Part shown: positions 1 through 13,281 of the stretch, one piece after another
Layout of the letters: each line of letters starts with the position of its first letter
Position numbering within the stretch: the stretch's first letter is position 1
DNA from: Amblyornis subalaris
Lineage: Eukaryota > Chordata > Aves > Passeriformes > Ptilonorhynchidae
Direction: 5' to 3'
NCBI GenBank assembly: GCA_018881555.1
Contig: JACAXG010000060.1
Location: 4,774,001 to 4,838,000 of the forward strand
Length of the DNA stretch: 64,000 nt
The notes under the pieces: model-generated
The model's input: the letters and a program-made list of their open reading frames with translations, nothing else
Told to the model about the DNA's origin: nothing
Database searches by the model: none
Made by a program: the position numbers and the translations under genes

Positions 1-3000
1 AAATTATTGTGGTGCGGATTTGAATTTTCCACTCTTTGTGGTCACTTTGAAATCTAAATACAATCAAAGATAGATTTCTAAAATCTGTAAAAATCATCCT
101 CGCTTGGTACACTACTTTTGGCTGGTAAATACCTCAATCTGTTTCTCCGTGAATTTCAAGAAAAACAAAACTAAACTAAATTAACCAGAACAAACAAACA
201 GACAAGCAACCCACAAAAAAAATCACAAAGGATATTTCATCATAGTCAACATCTCACAGGAAATAAGGCATGCAGTAACAGGCATATAGGATCGTGACAC
301 AATTTCTTAAGGGTTGGTGTTGACACTGATTTAAAAAAACATCAGATAGGTGGAATTTGAGGGAAGATGAATGTCAGTTTAAAAAAAAAAAGAAAAGAGC
401 CGTTTATGGTACCTCTTTTGATGCCAATATACTAAAGTCTTAAATCTAGCCTTGTGAAAGGACTAGGTGCAGCCGTGTTCCTAAAACACCAGAAGAAAAA
501 AATCCTGTGGAAATACACCTTTTTTCCCCTTTTCTTGTTTCTAAAGCAATCGGAATCCCCAATGAAGTCAGAAGCAGACTAAAAACTAGGAAAAAAAAAA
601 GGCACTTGGTGAAAAAGAGCTCTTTTCTCTCTGTAAAGAAATTTCTGACTGTCTTGTTTTGTTTCTTTCTTGCCTCCATGTCAAATTTCAAATATTTGAC
701 CAAATCTGCATGCAGTATTTAAGGGGAGGCCACACCAGTGGAATGAAATCATTATCAAATATCAGTTTATGCAGTGCACTCTTCATAGGATGCATTTAGG
801 AACAATATGTTTTACCAATAATCACAGAATTTATGTCCCATGGTGTTTTGTTCTTCTTGCAGTACACTTGCATTTCCAAGGTCTTAAAGGAAGTATAAGT
901 ATTGTAACATTTAATTACTCTTCATAATTTCATAGCATATGCTGATCATTACTCATACCTAAAGTATTTGCCAAAAAAATTTGAACAAATTAAATAGAAT
1001 AATGAAGCTATAGCAGGTTTCTCTGAGCAAACCAGTTTCCCACATTTTGCTGTTTTTCCATAAATAAATATTTATGATTATTTCTATTCCTCATTGAACA
1101 CTGTTTTGAGAAGGAGTCATTTAGACTCCTATAATTTGCTATGAATGCATCTTGGGAGGTTAATATAAAACAAAACATAAAGTATGCAAAGTTGAAACTA
1201 AAGTCCAAGCTGAGAGGTCTACTGGAGGACGTAGGACTGAAAATCAGAATGGAAACCACTTGGCAAGCATATAAAAGTTAAGAAAATACTTGGGTTAGGC
1301 AAGGATGCATGAAACAGCTTCTTGACATTATTCTTCTCTGCACAACTATGCAAAAATGGCTCAGATGCAGAGAAAAACATTTCCTGAGGCTGTTTCAGGG
1401 GAGGAGGGACGTAGGGCAAAGAAAAAACAGGGTACTTTAAAAATTAATTTTTCCAGTGTCTATCCATCCAGTGAAAAACACACAGCCCTGGACTGGGTTA
1501 CAAGCTGTGCCTCTGTGTTTCAGAGGGATAACACAGACCCTAATTGTGATATTCACAATATCCAGCACCCTGAGCCCTAAAACTCTCTGCATCCAGCTCT
1601 CAATATCCAGATCAAAATTCTGACCTCACACATGGATTTTCCCTGGCTTTGCTCAGTCATCTTAGGGAATTTGACATGGTTCCCTGTCTTTTCCTTTCAA
1701 CTTCACTTTTTCTTCTACTGTAGGAGAACTACTGTAATTTCTCATCTGCAGGAAATTAATTTTAATTTCACAAGCTCCTTAAAATTGGGTTTGTCTGTAA
1801 ATTCACCTTCTTTCCCATAAAGAAGAGAGGGAAATCAGAAAGTCCACCGAGACGTTACAATGTCATTCAGACTGTTTCAGATAGTGATCTCAGTACAGGC
1901 TTCATATTTACCCTTCTCCATTCAAAGCCTTTCCCTGATTCATCTTCAACAGCTCCCAAGTTCAGTATCTCAAAATTTTGTTAAATANTCTATGAGAGAA
2001 ACATCTTTAGCCATTAAGTTTTTCTAGACCGATGTGAGTTTGTGCTCAGTCTGTGTTCTACTCCTTTTTTATTAAAACTTTTTTCCACAAAGGACTTGAG
2101 CCCCTGTTTAATCATCAAATTCACAAAGCTTTTGATCACTAGGGATTCAGAATTTCAGCATCAATAAAAAGAGAAAAATATTGTTTCCTCTCACATGTGC
2201 TCTATTCTAGACTGGTCATCTGGAATAATATGATGACCCAGTGTGCACATCTAGTTGTAATTCAACTACCTCTAAAAAATTCAGATTAATTATTATTAAA
2301 ATAACAGTTATTAGTTATTATTATGTTCTTGAACTCAGTTTGAACTGATTCTGGAAAGGTTCATGGAGCTTTAATTGAAATCTAGCTCTAGAAGAACTGC
2401 CTTTCCTCATCCCTTAAGGACTCACCAAGATTGCCCTAATTTTGTGTTAGATGTATATTTATAACCCTGAAAGACTCTTGAAATTAAAAACTACCTCCCC
2501 AGAGCAGGGGCAGGAGGAACTGTAGAAGCCAGTACTGTGATCTAACTCCTTTAAAATAAATATCTCTTATATGCTCCAAAGTCCCGAGCACAGCTTGGAA
2601 CAGAGGAACCAGTTGAGAGATTAAAAAGGTTTTAATTATGGAAGTCATAGAACATACAAGGGACAAGCTTTGGATTTTCGTTGACTTCTGTTTATATGAG
2701 CACATGCACACAAAAACAAATCAATGAAGTTATGAGAGAGCGGGAACAGAGCAACTCAGATTTTGACTCTGTCAGTCTTGCTGTCAACTGAGAGAAGCCA
2801 AATGTTTGCAGGACATTTCTACAATTTTAGGACACAGTAACGTGATAATATTCTTAGATTATCTGGGTAATGTCATGTGCAGGATGAAGTATACACAAAT
2901 TCTCAAATGCAAAGTCACACAATAAACACCAGAAATTCACATTATGCTTCTGATTTAGACATTTCTAGATACAGAATTTGCCCTGCAGAGCACGTGATCG

Positions 3001-6000
3001 ATCGTTCCGGTGGTGCTGCACAATAATGCCTGCTAATAGTCATTTGACCACAATATTGTTTACAGTTTCAGATTGAGTTAAATAGACACAAAGATAGTGT
3101 TAACTTGACACATAAAGTTTATCTTGCTGAGGATTTTGGTGTTTTGTTTGGGTTTGGATTTTTCTCCTGTTTTTTTCTCTGATCATATGAGTGTGCTGCA
3201 GAGTTTAAAGAGATTCAGGAGCACAGGCTGAACATTTCAGTATTCAGAAGGGAAAGAGATTTTTAAAAATTTATTTTCAAAACAAATAAGAAGCAGAACT
3301 CTAATAATAAATCAGTTTCAATCAAACTATTCATCAAAATCTGCTATTGACTTTTATATGACAACTAATTATCTTAGATGCTTTGTTTCTCAAACTTGAG
3401 AAAGTCTACTCTCTGCTTAATCCAAACTTTGAAATTATTCTTTTTGACTGAAAAATACTTATTTTTCTTGGCACTTTGAACTGATAAGTGGCCAAGTGAC
3501 TTGAGTTTTGTTAAGTCTTTGGAAACCCCTCCTTTGCTATTCATGAGAAAGGGGAAACCTGACTCTTTTGCTTCTTCTACAAGTTCAGGAAAGGGCACAG
3601 AAAGAAAGCATCTACTCTGAACTCTGAAACCTCAGCATAAAAGCTATTTTTTTTCCTCACTACTAAATGTAGGACTAATAAATGTTGNAAGTTTTAAAAT
3701 TTTTTTATATAAAGAGACTTGGGTTTTTTCCCCTGAGATTAACATTGCTTCTGTTCAATGGCTGGGCTTTGCAAGTTCCATCTCTCCGACTCGTGTCCTT
3801 TTCTAATTGCAAATCTGGAGCTACACTGTCAGACGACTTTAAGCTGCTCATGAGAATCTCTGCCACGTCTTATGCTATTCAAACAAAATAACTCTTATTA
3901 AGTGTTCACTATCTTTTTCCAGTCAAAATAAGCCAGAATTGCTGAAGTTCTTTCAATATAGTATCTCTGCCAGTTGGTTTGTTTGGACTGAAGCAGATCA
4001 GAGTTATCACGCTTGATGCTTGACTGGCAGATTTGCAGATGTGGTGATTTCAAGTGATGCTGTGCAGCTGACAGTGGGTTAGTAACAATATTATAATGTC
4101 TTCAGCCAGCACAGCTGGAGCAGGAAGGGTGCATGTATCTAGTGCATTAGTGGATGAATCGAAATAAGGAAATTTTTGCAATTATATGTGTCTTTTTTAT
4201 TTATACTGTGAGGTCTGAGAGAAGACAACAATTTGGGTGAGGTATTTGAACAATGGTCCAGTCTTTTCTTGGTTGAACAATGGCGAAAAATTAGTGTTCT
4301 TAACACTTGAATTTCTTGGTAAGTGAAGTATCAGCTTCTCAGTCTGGGAGTTCAGGACAGAAGTGCCTTGCAGTGAAGAAGGCTGCCTGAGGTTACCTTG
4401 TAGCCAATTAAGCTGTGGTGTTTTCATGCGCAAGGGAAGGTTGAAAGAGGAAAGGAGACTGCAGGAGACAGAAGTCTTGTTAAAGTGTTTCATCCACTTC
4501 ACAGAAAAACAGACAGTACAGAGGGGAGGACTTAATCTGAAAAGTTTGAGAGCAACCACACTTATCAGTATTTCACGCTTGTTTTTGCTGCTGGTTCTTA
4601 ATGCCTAATCTGTTAACTTTAATTTTTTTTTTCCTGAGTATCTTTCATTATCTAACAATCTTCAGTGTACAGATTTGGCAGTCTGGTCCCAAATCTGATC
4701 TCATTCTGGGACACATCAAATTCAGCTGTTAAGTTGAATGGAATTTCAGCTTTTCACCAGAGGAAATGAAAAAAAAAAAAAGTGTATCAGGCTCTGAAAC
4801 AAAGGTAACAGAAATAAAAATTTTAAAAAAAGGAGGAAAATACCACTACTGTATTCACTTGAAAATGTTCAAATGACCATAATAAGTAAAATACAAATTG
4901 AATGGGTTAAAACCAGCTTCTATGCCACATTTATATATCATATGTATCACTTATATATCATAGTAATATGTCATATATTGAGGCTCAGTCCTGCATGTCC
5001 CATTCAGCCTGCCTATTTCAGGCACTCTCTTTGATTTTGATAACTTTGTTCTTATAATTTGCACTCTTTTTTTGCACTGTTCATTTTTTTTCAAGAGTTG
5101 GCATCATATCCTTGAAAGAATATGCATGCTTAAGTTTGTACAGTAATGTTTGCACGCTCTGCTGAGCAAATGANGTGCCCGTGTAGGGCCCATTAAGGCC
5201 ACTACTGTGGACTTCTGGCACCATCTGGTGGAGGATTCTTTACGTTCNAAAGACAGATTATAGATCGGTTTGATAATTTACTTTTATATCTCTCGAAAGA
5301 TGTCACTAAAGTGCCATAACAAGATGCATATTGTGTTATACCAGGCAGCGGTGAAGAGAGACATGGCATGAGTGCTCACTTGCTACCTTCAAAGTGGTTA
5401 TGAAGTGTGTAGGAGGGCAGTATGAATTGCCAGGCAAAGTATTTTGGTTGTCCGGTTACATGTATACTTCAGAATTTTCTTCCAGACACTGATGAGTTAA
5501 CGAGGCACATACGAAAATTTTTCCTGGTTAAAACATAATGAGGGGATTTAGTNGAGCAACAGCTTTTTATCTCTTTAGTAACCCAAACTCCTTGCTTCAT
5601 ACTGCAAGGTGGTCAGAGTGAGACGACTCCTATTTTAGNCATTTCATAGAAGCGAAACAAAGTAATGTGGGTTTTTAAAGGGCTCGTGTTACAACCCACA
5701 TCTTTCTGTCTACTGCCACAGGTGTTTCCTTACGTTCAGTACACAGGTGAAGTAGCCCTCAAATGTTCCCCAGCTTGTTCTTGGTAACAGTCCATATTAG
5801 AAAGTAATTATAAGAAGCTGATAGAAGTTGCTTCTAAATATAGGGACTGAGGAAGATTTTACAATATAAAACACCACCAGCAGAGGCTGTATGTGTCCCT
5901 CCTCAAATCCCAAATGTGAACCAGATGAGAAAACAATTGTCTGATGGCTAAATACTACAGGATTTCTGTGCAAATGCCAACAGTATAAATTCTTTTCTCA

Positions 6001-6206
6001 TTAGATTTGGCTGAAAAATTCTTTAAAACTAAGTTAAACCATGTCCCCAAACTGAGGCTAAACCTCCCCTGCAGTTATAAATATTCAGTTAATTTCTTTA
6101 TTGTTTTTCTTCATCTCTTTATCCTTTTATTTCGGCTCAACTTTTAAAAAGAAGTAGCTAATTGTATCTGATATCAATCATTTCTGATCCAGTAGGACCT
6201 GGAAAC
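1..6206. other. unique AT-rich non-coding DNA, no gene recognised
   Basis: No reading frame here looks like a conserved protein: the open frames are short, AT-driven and lack any motif I know. The stretch contains simple A or T runs (for example near 380, 590 and 4770), a TA-rich patch with a repeated TTATATATCATA motif near 4930-4975, and an E-box CACGTG at 2991 followed directly by an overlapping GATC repeat. A segment at about 3985-4130 looks more ordered than its surroundings and is listed as a finding. One CTCF-like core lies at 5218. I see no transposable element that I can name, although old diverged copies could escape inspection by eye. Confidence 0.6.
5218..5231 (-). promoter_or_regulatory. 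CTCF-like core motif
   Basis: On the minus strand this reads CCACCAGATGGTGC. Compared with the vertebrate CTCF core CCASYAGRKGGCRS it matches 13 of 14 positions; the only mismatch is T for C at position 12. CTCF is the zinc-finger architectural protein that anchors chromatin loops, and its motif orientation helps decide loop direction. This site points to lower coordinates. It lies in unique sequence. A one-mismatch match is near the level expected by chance in 64 kb, so occupancy is uncertain. Confidence 0.3.
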
Positions 6207-6270
6207 TTTTTCAAGAGTATATGATATTTTTCAAGAATGTATTATATGGTTTTTCAAGAATATATGACAT
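6207..6270. repeat. imperfect tandem repeat, three units of 20-23 bp
   Basis: Three consecutive copies begin with TTTTTCAAGA at about 6207, 6227 and 6250, each followed by a TATATGA-like tail. The first unit is 20 bp and the second 23 bp, so the repeat is imperfect. It is a short local duplication in AT-rich DNA, with no sign of function and no coding frame. Confidence 0.6.
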
Positions 6271-9163
6271 CAGCCTGTGGTTATTAGATTGTGAATTGAG
6301 AAGTTTGAATTCACTTCTAGGAAGCCCTTGAAGTTTTGGATCCTTCTCTGGATATGTTTTTGAAGCAATATGTAGATTACATTGACATATTAATGCAATG
6401 TCATTTTCATGAGATCTCTGCTGAGCCATCTGCCCCAGCCAGTTACACAGTCAGCAGGCCATTTATGTCCCTGTTGATAGTTTGTGTGCCATGGAGCTTT
6501 TACAAGCCAATTGCTTGGGGTGACTGAAAATAAGCTTAGGCATCAGATCCACTGAAATGGACACTTTGGCTGGAATGCTACTACTCTTTATGCACAAAAA
6601 TATTAATCACAGGAAATGTCTCATAATTCCATTGTGAATACATAATGAATCTTATTTCTAAAACCAGGAATGCTTCCTATTCATGTTCTTTGGTTAATAC
6701 CTGGGAACACTTCTGCAGTCAGTTTCCTCTGATTCATATGTTTATGTAGGCATTGCCCATTTCCATTCAAGCTTACGCTGATGAGTGTTTTTCTGTGAAA
6801 AATGATCATGTGAGAGCAATGTCACTGTTTGAATACTGTAGTGTTTAAAAGACAGGCCCATGCTGTGACAAAAGGGAGATTCTTGAGCTGCTGGCTGGTT
6901 GCTGTCTTCACATCCTGTGACGTGGAAGAGGGACAGAGGATAACAACCATCAGGAGATGCATCTACCTCTATCTAATCTGAACATGGGAGACTGGTGGAA
7001 AATAAACCCATGCTCCTTGTATTACTAATCTTTTACTTGTCAGTGGTGACCTCAAAAAGTTTCAGAAAAGTAGTACAGCTCATAGATTTGAGAATTCTGA
7101 GGACACAGTGTATTGTAGATAATTAAACAGTGTCAAGCACGTTCTTGGGTAATTTGATTATCAGTACATGAACTACCAGAATAATCTCTGTCTCAGCTCT
7201 GAGTCATGGTAAGAAGTGATCCCCAGAGAGCTGGTGGTGGATGTGGGCTATGGACCATTTCCAAGAGCCATTTTCATGCATCCAGCCTTGTTTGGAGAGA
7301 CTGAAAGCACTTAGCAGTATGGAGACAATCAAATTCTGCCACAGGACTACAGAAAGGGCCCTGGCTGTCATATTTATCAACATTGATACTGAAAAATGTA
7401 CATCGTGTTTTCTAGAGCTGCTTGTACTCACATTTCACATGGAATCAATTTGAAAAAGAAAATAAATTCACTCCTGTAAAGGCAAAGTTAAAAGTTTGGT
7501 TAGCAAAATTAGAAACAGTTACAAAAATCAATGTAATAATGTATGTGCACTGTTATGTGTAAGTCTATAATTAAAAAGGAAGTTTTCTCTTTTGGCTGAT
7601 TTTGTGGCTTACCCTTCGCTGTAATTTTAGCGCATACTCATTGCTTGTCATGTTTTCTTCAGATTGAATTACCCTGCTCGCCTTTTGCACCATTCCCAAG
7701 GCTAGTTTAGAATTGTATACATCATGTCATAGGAGAAATGCTTGTGCTAATGTATCTTATATCAAGCTCAACAGCCCTGGTTTGCATTTAAGCCTTCCTC
7801 GAGATCACACATGACATATTAAAGTAATATAGATGACAGACTAAGCATATTGCTGTCATTTTCTACTCCATCCCAGAAAGCTTTGCTAGAGACTCATTGA
7901 AGCAGCTCAGGCTACTCCTAGACAGCTGTTGTAAACTGTTCTGCAGTCTCTGTGTCCTATTGCTGTAGTCTCCTCTTTCACCTCTTCTCATTGTCTAGGC
8001 TCAGGGTTGAAAACACCAGTTGATCAGGCTCCACCTGCAGGTTGTCTGGATCCCCCCCAGCAGTTGACAGTGTGAGATGGAGGCACTTAGCATGCTGGAA
8101 AGGTCTTGACTTTCCTTGTACTAATGAAGGAGGCTAAATAGACGTCACCTTACCGTTCTCTGTTTCGTGTGTGACAAGAATATGAATGTTATTGTCAGAG
8201 TAATCCTCTCCACTGGCCCGAGTTGATACAAACTCGGATTTTCACTACTAATGTGTTAATTTTTATAATCTCACATGTGTTCTTTTTGAGACAAAGGTCA
8301 GTCCAAGGAGAAGAAGATGACAATATACTGAAGTTTTGTGCTGAAGACCTGATACTAAAATAAAATAAAATAGGCTGAAACAAGCTTATTGTCCTGAAAC
8401 TATCTTATCCAGATTTGTTTAATTCATAAGACTATAAATTTAGAATTACACATTCAAGGCTATTTATGTGATAAGGTACTCCAGGAGGTCATATAAAGGT
8501 ATGCTTGTGGGTATTATAGCGACGGTGGGCAGACACTGTCTAATGTATTTTAATCAACAGAGGAAAAAAAGGGATTCAATCCTGCTATTGCAGAGGGCAT
8601 CCACATCACATGCAGATCTCATGAAATGGTGGTTTTCTTCCCCTAGCAACTATCAACCTGAATTGTGTGATTGATATCTATATTTGGTTCAAATAATCTT
8701 AAACCACCAAGATTAGTGCTCTTTTAGGGATTAAGAAAGAAATTGTAAATCCAACTTCAAAGGAATGGAATTTGGGGCCTTACATTTCAGCATTACCTTT
8801 TGCTGGAGATCTTTAAATGTTTTTCCCCACACATGTAGGCAATTTCTCTTCACCATTGAACTTTCATGTTTGTTTTTCTGTGATTAAATTCTGTGCCGAA
8901 TTCCCTGTCGAGGTAAGACATGAGATACATGACACGAGGAAACCTTTCAGACTGCATCCTCTGAGGGCCAAGTGTTAGTTAGATCACATGTAACAAGTCC
9001 CAGAACATCCCATTTTAAGTTATCCAGGACCTTCAGTGTACCAGGGATATGTGAGAAAGNATCTTTGCCTGTAGTCCCAATCTAGTGTATCATTGCATTG
9101 CATGAATTTGCAGGATACTGAGGAATCCATTTCTTTCCTCTCTGTTAAGGGTGTTCCCTACCG
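6271..9163. other. unique AT-rich non-coding DNA, no gene recognised
   Basis: The open frames are all under about 80 codons and show no recognisable domain. Isolated ambiguous bases begin to appear near the end (9060). I see no transposable element, RNA gene or long repeat in this stretch. Confidence 0.55.
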
Positions 9164-10071
9164 TGGAGGGTTGACCCTGGCTAGGTGCCCACCGAAGCCA
9201 CTCTAACACAGACCAAGGACAGGGAGAGATCACTCACCAGTTACCTTCACGGGCAAAACAGACTTGAGAAAAAAAATAATTCCAAAATTAAATGAGAGTA
9301 TGATAATGGGAAATAAAATTAAATCTTAGAGACACCTTTCCCTCACTCTTCCCTTCATCCCAGGCTCATCTCCACTCCAAATTTTCTCTGCTTCCTCCTC
9401 CCAGCATCACAAGGGAGTGGGGAATGGGGGTTGTGGTCAGCTCATCATAGGTTATCTCTGCCACTCCTTCCTTCTCAGGGCAAGGACTCCTCACACTGCT
9501 CCAGCATGGGTCCCTCCCATGGCAGACAGTCCTCCATGAACTCCTGCATGGGCTGCTGGTCTCCACAAACTGCTCCAGTGCGGGTCCCCCTTGGGGTCAC
9601 AAGTCCTGCAAGAAATCCTGCTCCAATATGGGCTTCCACGTGGTCACATCTTCCTTTGGGCATACCTGCCCTGGCGTGGGGTCTGGTGTGGGATCCTGCA
9701 GGGGCTGCATCTGGACTTCTGCTCGACTCTGAACCTCCATGGGCTGCAAGGGCACAGATGTCTCACCCTGGTCTGCACCATGGGATGCAGGGAAATCTCT
9801 GCTCTAGTGCCTGGAGCACCTTCTCCCCCTCCTTCTTCCTCGACCTGGGTGTCTGCAGAGTTTTTTCTATCACGTGTTCTCACTCCTCCTTTCTCTGTCT
9901 TCAGTTGCTCTTCTGCAGGGGTCTTCTCTCCCTCCCCAGCTTCTTAACTATGCTGTCCCAGAGATGCTACCACTGTTGCTGTGATGGGCTTGGCCTTGGC
10001 CAGCAGCAAGTCCAGCTTGGGGAAGCTTCTAGCTGTTTCTTACAGAAGTCATCCCTGTAGCTCCCCCATTA
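9164..10071 (-). mobile_element. degraded solo LTR of an avian endogenous retrovirus, minus strand
   Basis: Read on the minus strand, this matches a long LTR that I know from many bird genomes. It opens with a segment ending in AGAAGCTTCCCC, has a middle of repeated proline- and glycine-codon-like modules, and ends with the tract around GGTGGGCACC and AGGGTCAACC. The 3' LTR end lies at about 9164 (plus-strand TGGAGGGTTGACC). The 5' end appears truncated at about 10071: the similarity stops just after the segment reading CCCTGTAGCTCCCCC on the plus strand, and the usual terminal bases are missing. The poly(A)-signal region (about 9270-9320) is AT-rich and degraded. No gag, pol or env sequence flanks it, so it is a solo LTR left by recombination. 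I know the family from memory only, so its formal name (ERVL or ERVK type) must come from a repeat library. It explains every long open frame between 9366 and 10060. Confidence 0.8.
9496..9681 (-). repeat. degenerate tandem modules inside the LTR
   Basis: On the plus strand a module beginning CTGCTCCAGYRTGGGTCC-like recurs at 9496, 9570, 9618 and, more weakly, 9666 (CTGCCCTGGCGTGGGG). The spacings are 74, 48 and 48 bp. Such internal repetition is typical of this LTR type, as I remember it, and its copy number varies between insertions. The repetition keeps stop codons rare in several frames, which creates long but meaningless open frames. Confidence 0.6.
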
Positions 10072-13000
10072 TGGGGAAATGGCTGCAGTTTCATTCAGAA
10101 CACAGTCTCTGGTGATCTGACAAAAGCTTGGTGCACAGGACTTCACCCAGTGTAAGTCAGTCCTACTAAATCTCCTATTTACTGCTCTTGTATGGACAGT
10201 TGTGCTTACACGGGCTCTGGAGTAAAATCGCTGGCAGAAAGATGGGTGGTCCTGTTTATCTCTCATGTGGAAGAGGAGTCATAGGTTATACAGGATCAGA
10301 GGGTCTCTTTCTTGTTAAAAGAGCCAACACAGTTCAATCTTAAAGCCAGAACCGATGCCTACAATTTTTGGAATTTTACATGTAGCATCTTAAAATATAT
10401 TATTGCTACAGTATATCAATGATTGGATTTCAGTAAGCACTCACCAGTAAATAATAGATTGAACCTGAGACCTTCAACCCACAAGTTTTATGTGTCTGTC
10501 AGAAGAGAACTACCATGGACCAAAGCCATCTTTGCTGGTTTGTGTCAGCAAAAATACTACCACACACTGCCAAAAATCTCCCAAACTATTCCAGGCTAAT
10601 GTAAAAGCCTTTTTCTGTCAAGGAAACAAGACAGCAAAGTGGTCTGAGAACAGAGTTAGCAAGACCTGCTCCACATTAGATCAGTGACCTTCTCTGAGAT
10701 TTGTATTTACCTCCATTCATCTTGTATAAAAACACAGAAAAATCTAAATAAAAAGTTACTCTTTATTTAAAAGTAAATCTAAGAGCATCATTGTTCCTGA
10801 TAGTGAGCTGAGAAAGTGTTATCATGGGTTGTCACATGTTTTGCAGAGAAACTTCTTTCTTAAAGAAAATACAACTTGTAACCTGAAAAATGAATTGGAA
10901 ATTACTAAAAGTCAGGTATAAAATCTAGGGAACATTGAGAGTAGAGAGTTTTCTGAATAGAGGGGGTTAGAAGTTTGGTAGTTGAACCACAAAATTGTGA
11001 GAGGAAAAAACAAAAAATTCCTTTTGTCAGACCTAAACTGACTTTTTTTTCCCCAGCTTTAATTTAAAGAAAAATGTCATGTGACACCCAAAATAAACAA
11101 GATTGAATTTTTATTTTGTTACTGATATAACAAAACAAAACATGCTGACATGTTAAGAACAATCCCAGGTAGCCTGTTTTGTTTTTTACTGATCATCCTT
11201 ATGTAATTTGTGAACACTTTGAGGCATATTCTGCTTCATTTTTACCACATTTATAATTATACAGATTTTCATCATGTTGATATCAAAGAGCCAGTAGATG
11301 GCAGAATGGGTTTATTTATTTTTAGGTAGAGCCCAGCTACCTCTGCTCATTTAGAAAATTAAAACCCTACAGAGACAATATATGTTTGGGTTATGGTCCA
11401 ATGTATGGCTCTGGCTGACCATATTGTATTGCGGTTTTTATCTTTTCCATTGAATTATTGAAAGATAAAATACTGACATGCATCCTATCGGGTTTGGTTT
11501 GGGGGGTTGTTGGTTGTTTTCTTCAAGTACACCAGTGTAAGAAGGACTTAAAAATGTGAGGGAGAACAATAGCGATCCTCTCCAGACCTAATGGAAATTT
11601 ATAGGAAAATCCCATTTTGTGTGACTTCCAGCCTTACCTCTAGCCGCAATTCTTGTTGGCATACATTGATTGGGTAGGTTTGTATCCCATTTGGAAGCCG
11701 ATTTCCAGCAGCTGCCCTGGTACAATGATCCTATTTCAAAAAGAAATATTTATTGATTTTTTGAGACACTGGTTTTGTTCCTTCTACAATGGCATTAACC
11801 CAAAACTTTTAGAAAGTTGTCAAGATCAACTAAAAAANGAGAAAGCTAGAAAGTAGCCCTCTCCTATGGGTGTTAGCCTTGGAGGGGAAGGATAGCCTGT
11901 GGGGTAAATGTCCAAACGTAAGTTCCTGTTCTGTCTGACATACTTGGCCTTCAGTCATGCTGAACTGGGCTGGTCATACTTTGTCTTGGGCTTCCATGTG
12001 GGATTCCAGCCTGTCTGTAAGAAGCATCAGCAGTTGAAAATATCAATTAAATTGGTATAGGCCTGAAATTTACCCTTTGAGCTTTGAAAATCTCAAGTGG
12101 TGCTTGCTATACCACTGGCTGAGGCTGATTTATGAAAAGATTCATCGTAGAGAGCTAAAGACAGAAAAGTCCTCTCTCTTATTAACTCTGAGGTTATCAC
12201 CCAAACACTGTTGCATTTTTCTGCTCCAAGGAGCAACAGCCAAACTTTTTGCTTGTGAACCCAGAAAATCTGCCTTAAAAATACAGTGTGCCATATCATG
12301 TAATGTCAGCAGAATGGAGTGAGTTTCTTCGTTTGCTTATTTGACAGAGAAAAGCTACCACTAAAACATAAGATATTTTATAGGACCTCTTTTATAGGAC
12401 CTGGCATTTTGTTGCTTTCAAAATTTTGTTTTTCTTTCTTTACATTTACTTTACTGTAGACATCTAGGCTTGGTGAGGTGCCAAGTATATAGAGATCAAA
12501 GTCATGAGCTGAGTTGCAGATCAGTGCTATTCTATTAAAGTAGAACTAGTTTACTAAGTTGATGGTTATTTAAATGAGTGAAATTTACAATATGCAATAT
12601 GCTAGGGCCATGAAAAGACGAGAGGCCAGATTATAATCTCATTAAATGAAAAGAAATTGGTGCTATTCCAATATCAAATGACATCAGAATTTTGTCTTCT
12701 GCGTTGCAGGCTAGATCCATCAAGGACCTACTTGGTTGTAATGCTTTATATCTGAGCACTTAATAAGGACTATAACAACAGAATAGAAATTAAACCAGAA
12801 CCTATCTTCCTGCTGAATTTAAACAGACTCTGATGATCCCCAGTGGATTCAAAACAGAGAGCATTAAGTCACCATGCAAAGTAGGCAGGCACATGCCCAC
12901 CAGACACTTATGAGAGGATATATTAAAATCCCAATAAGCATCCTGAAAGCCGCATAGGAATTCCTCTCCACTCTTCAGAGTCTCAGCCACATTTTACACC

Positions 13001-13281
13001 TTTTCCTGTAAAGTATGGTGTGGTATAGTCAGGCTGTTCTGTTTTACATAATAAGACAGTGTTTCCAGCAGCAGTTGCTTAAAGCAAAATGCAGAAATTA
13101 TATGCACAGCAGCAAGGAGGACACAAGAATTTTACCTGTCATATTCTTTTGCTTTCTTCTTTCTCTCCCCTTTCTGTTGCATTGAACATTATTTCCTTTC
13201 TTTACAGTAAAATAGGTTGTCCGAAAGCTGTTTATATCATCTCTATCTACTACCTCAATTCCCACTTAACCTGGAGAATTG
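10072..13281. other. unique AT-rich non-coding DNA, no gene recognised
   Basis: The sequence beyond the broken end of the LTR does not resemble it. No frame is convincing as coding: the longest open frames are about 65-81 codons, and the pair at 12077-12322 and 12093-12299 overlap on opposite strands, as chance frames do. A CTCF core lies at 11291. Nothing else is recognisable. Confidence 0.55.
11291..11304 (+). promoter_or_regulatory. CTCF core motif, exact consensus match
   Basis: The plus strand reads CCAGTAGATGGCAG, which fits the vertebrate CTCF core CCASYAGRKGGCRS at all 14 positions. From the information content of the consensus, an exact match is expected only about 0.03 times on both strands of 64 kb. 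It lies in unique sequence outside any recognised repeat. The orientation points to higher coordinates. This is a good candidate for a loop-anchor or insulator site, but binding cannot be judged from a 14-bp core alone. Confidence 0.45.

Noticed and set aside
9431..10060. 209-codon open frame on the plus strand as a gene
   Set aside because: It lies entirely within a recognised LTR, antisense to it, and owes its length to repeated GC-rich modules; there is no domain.
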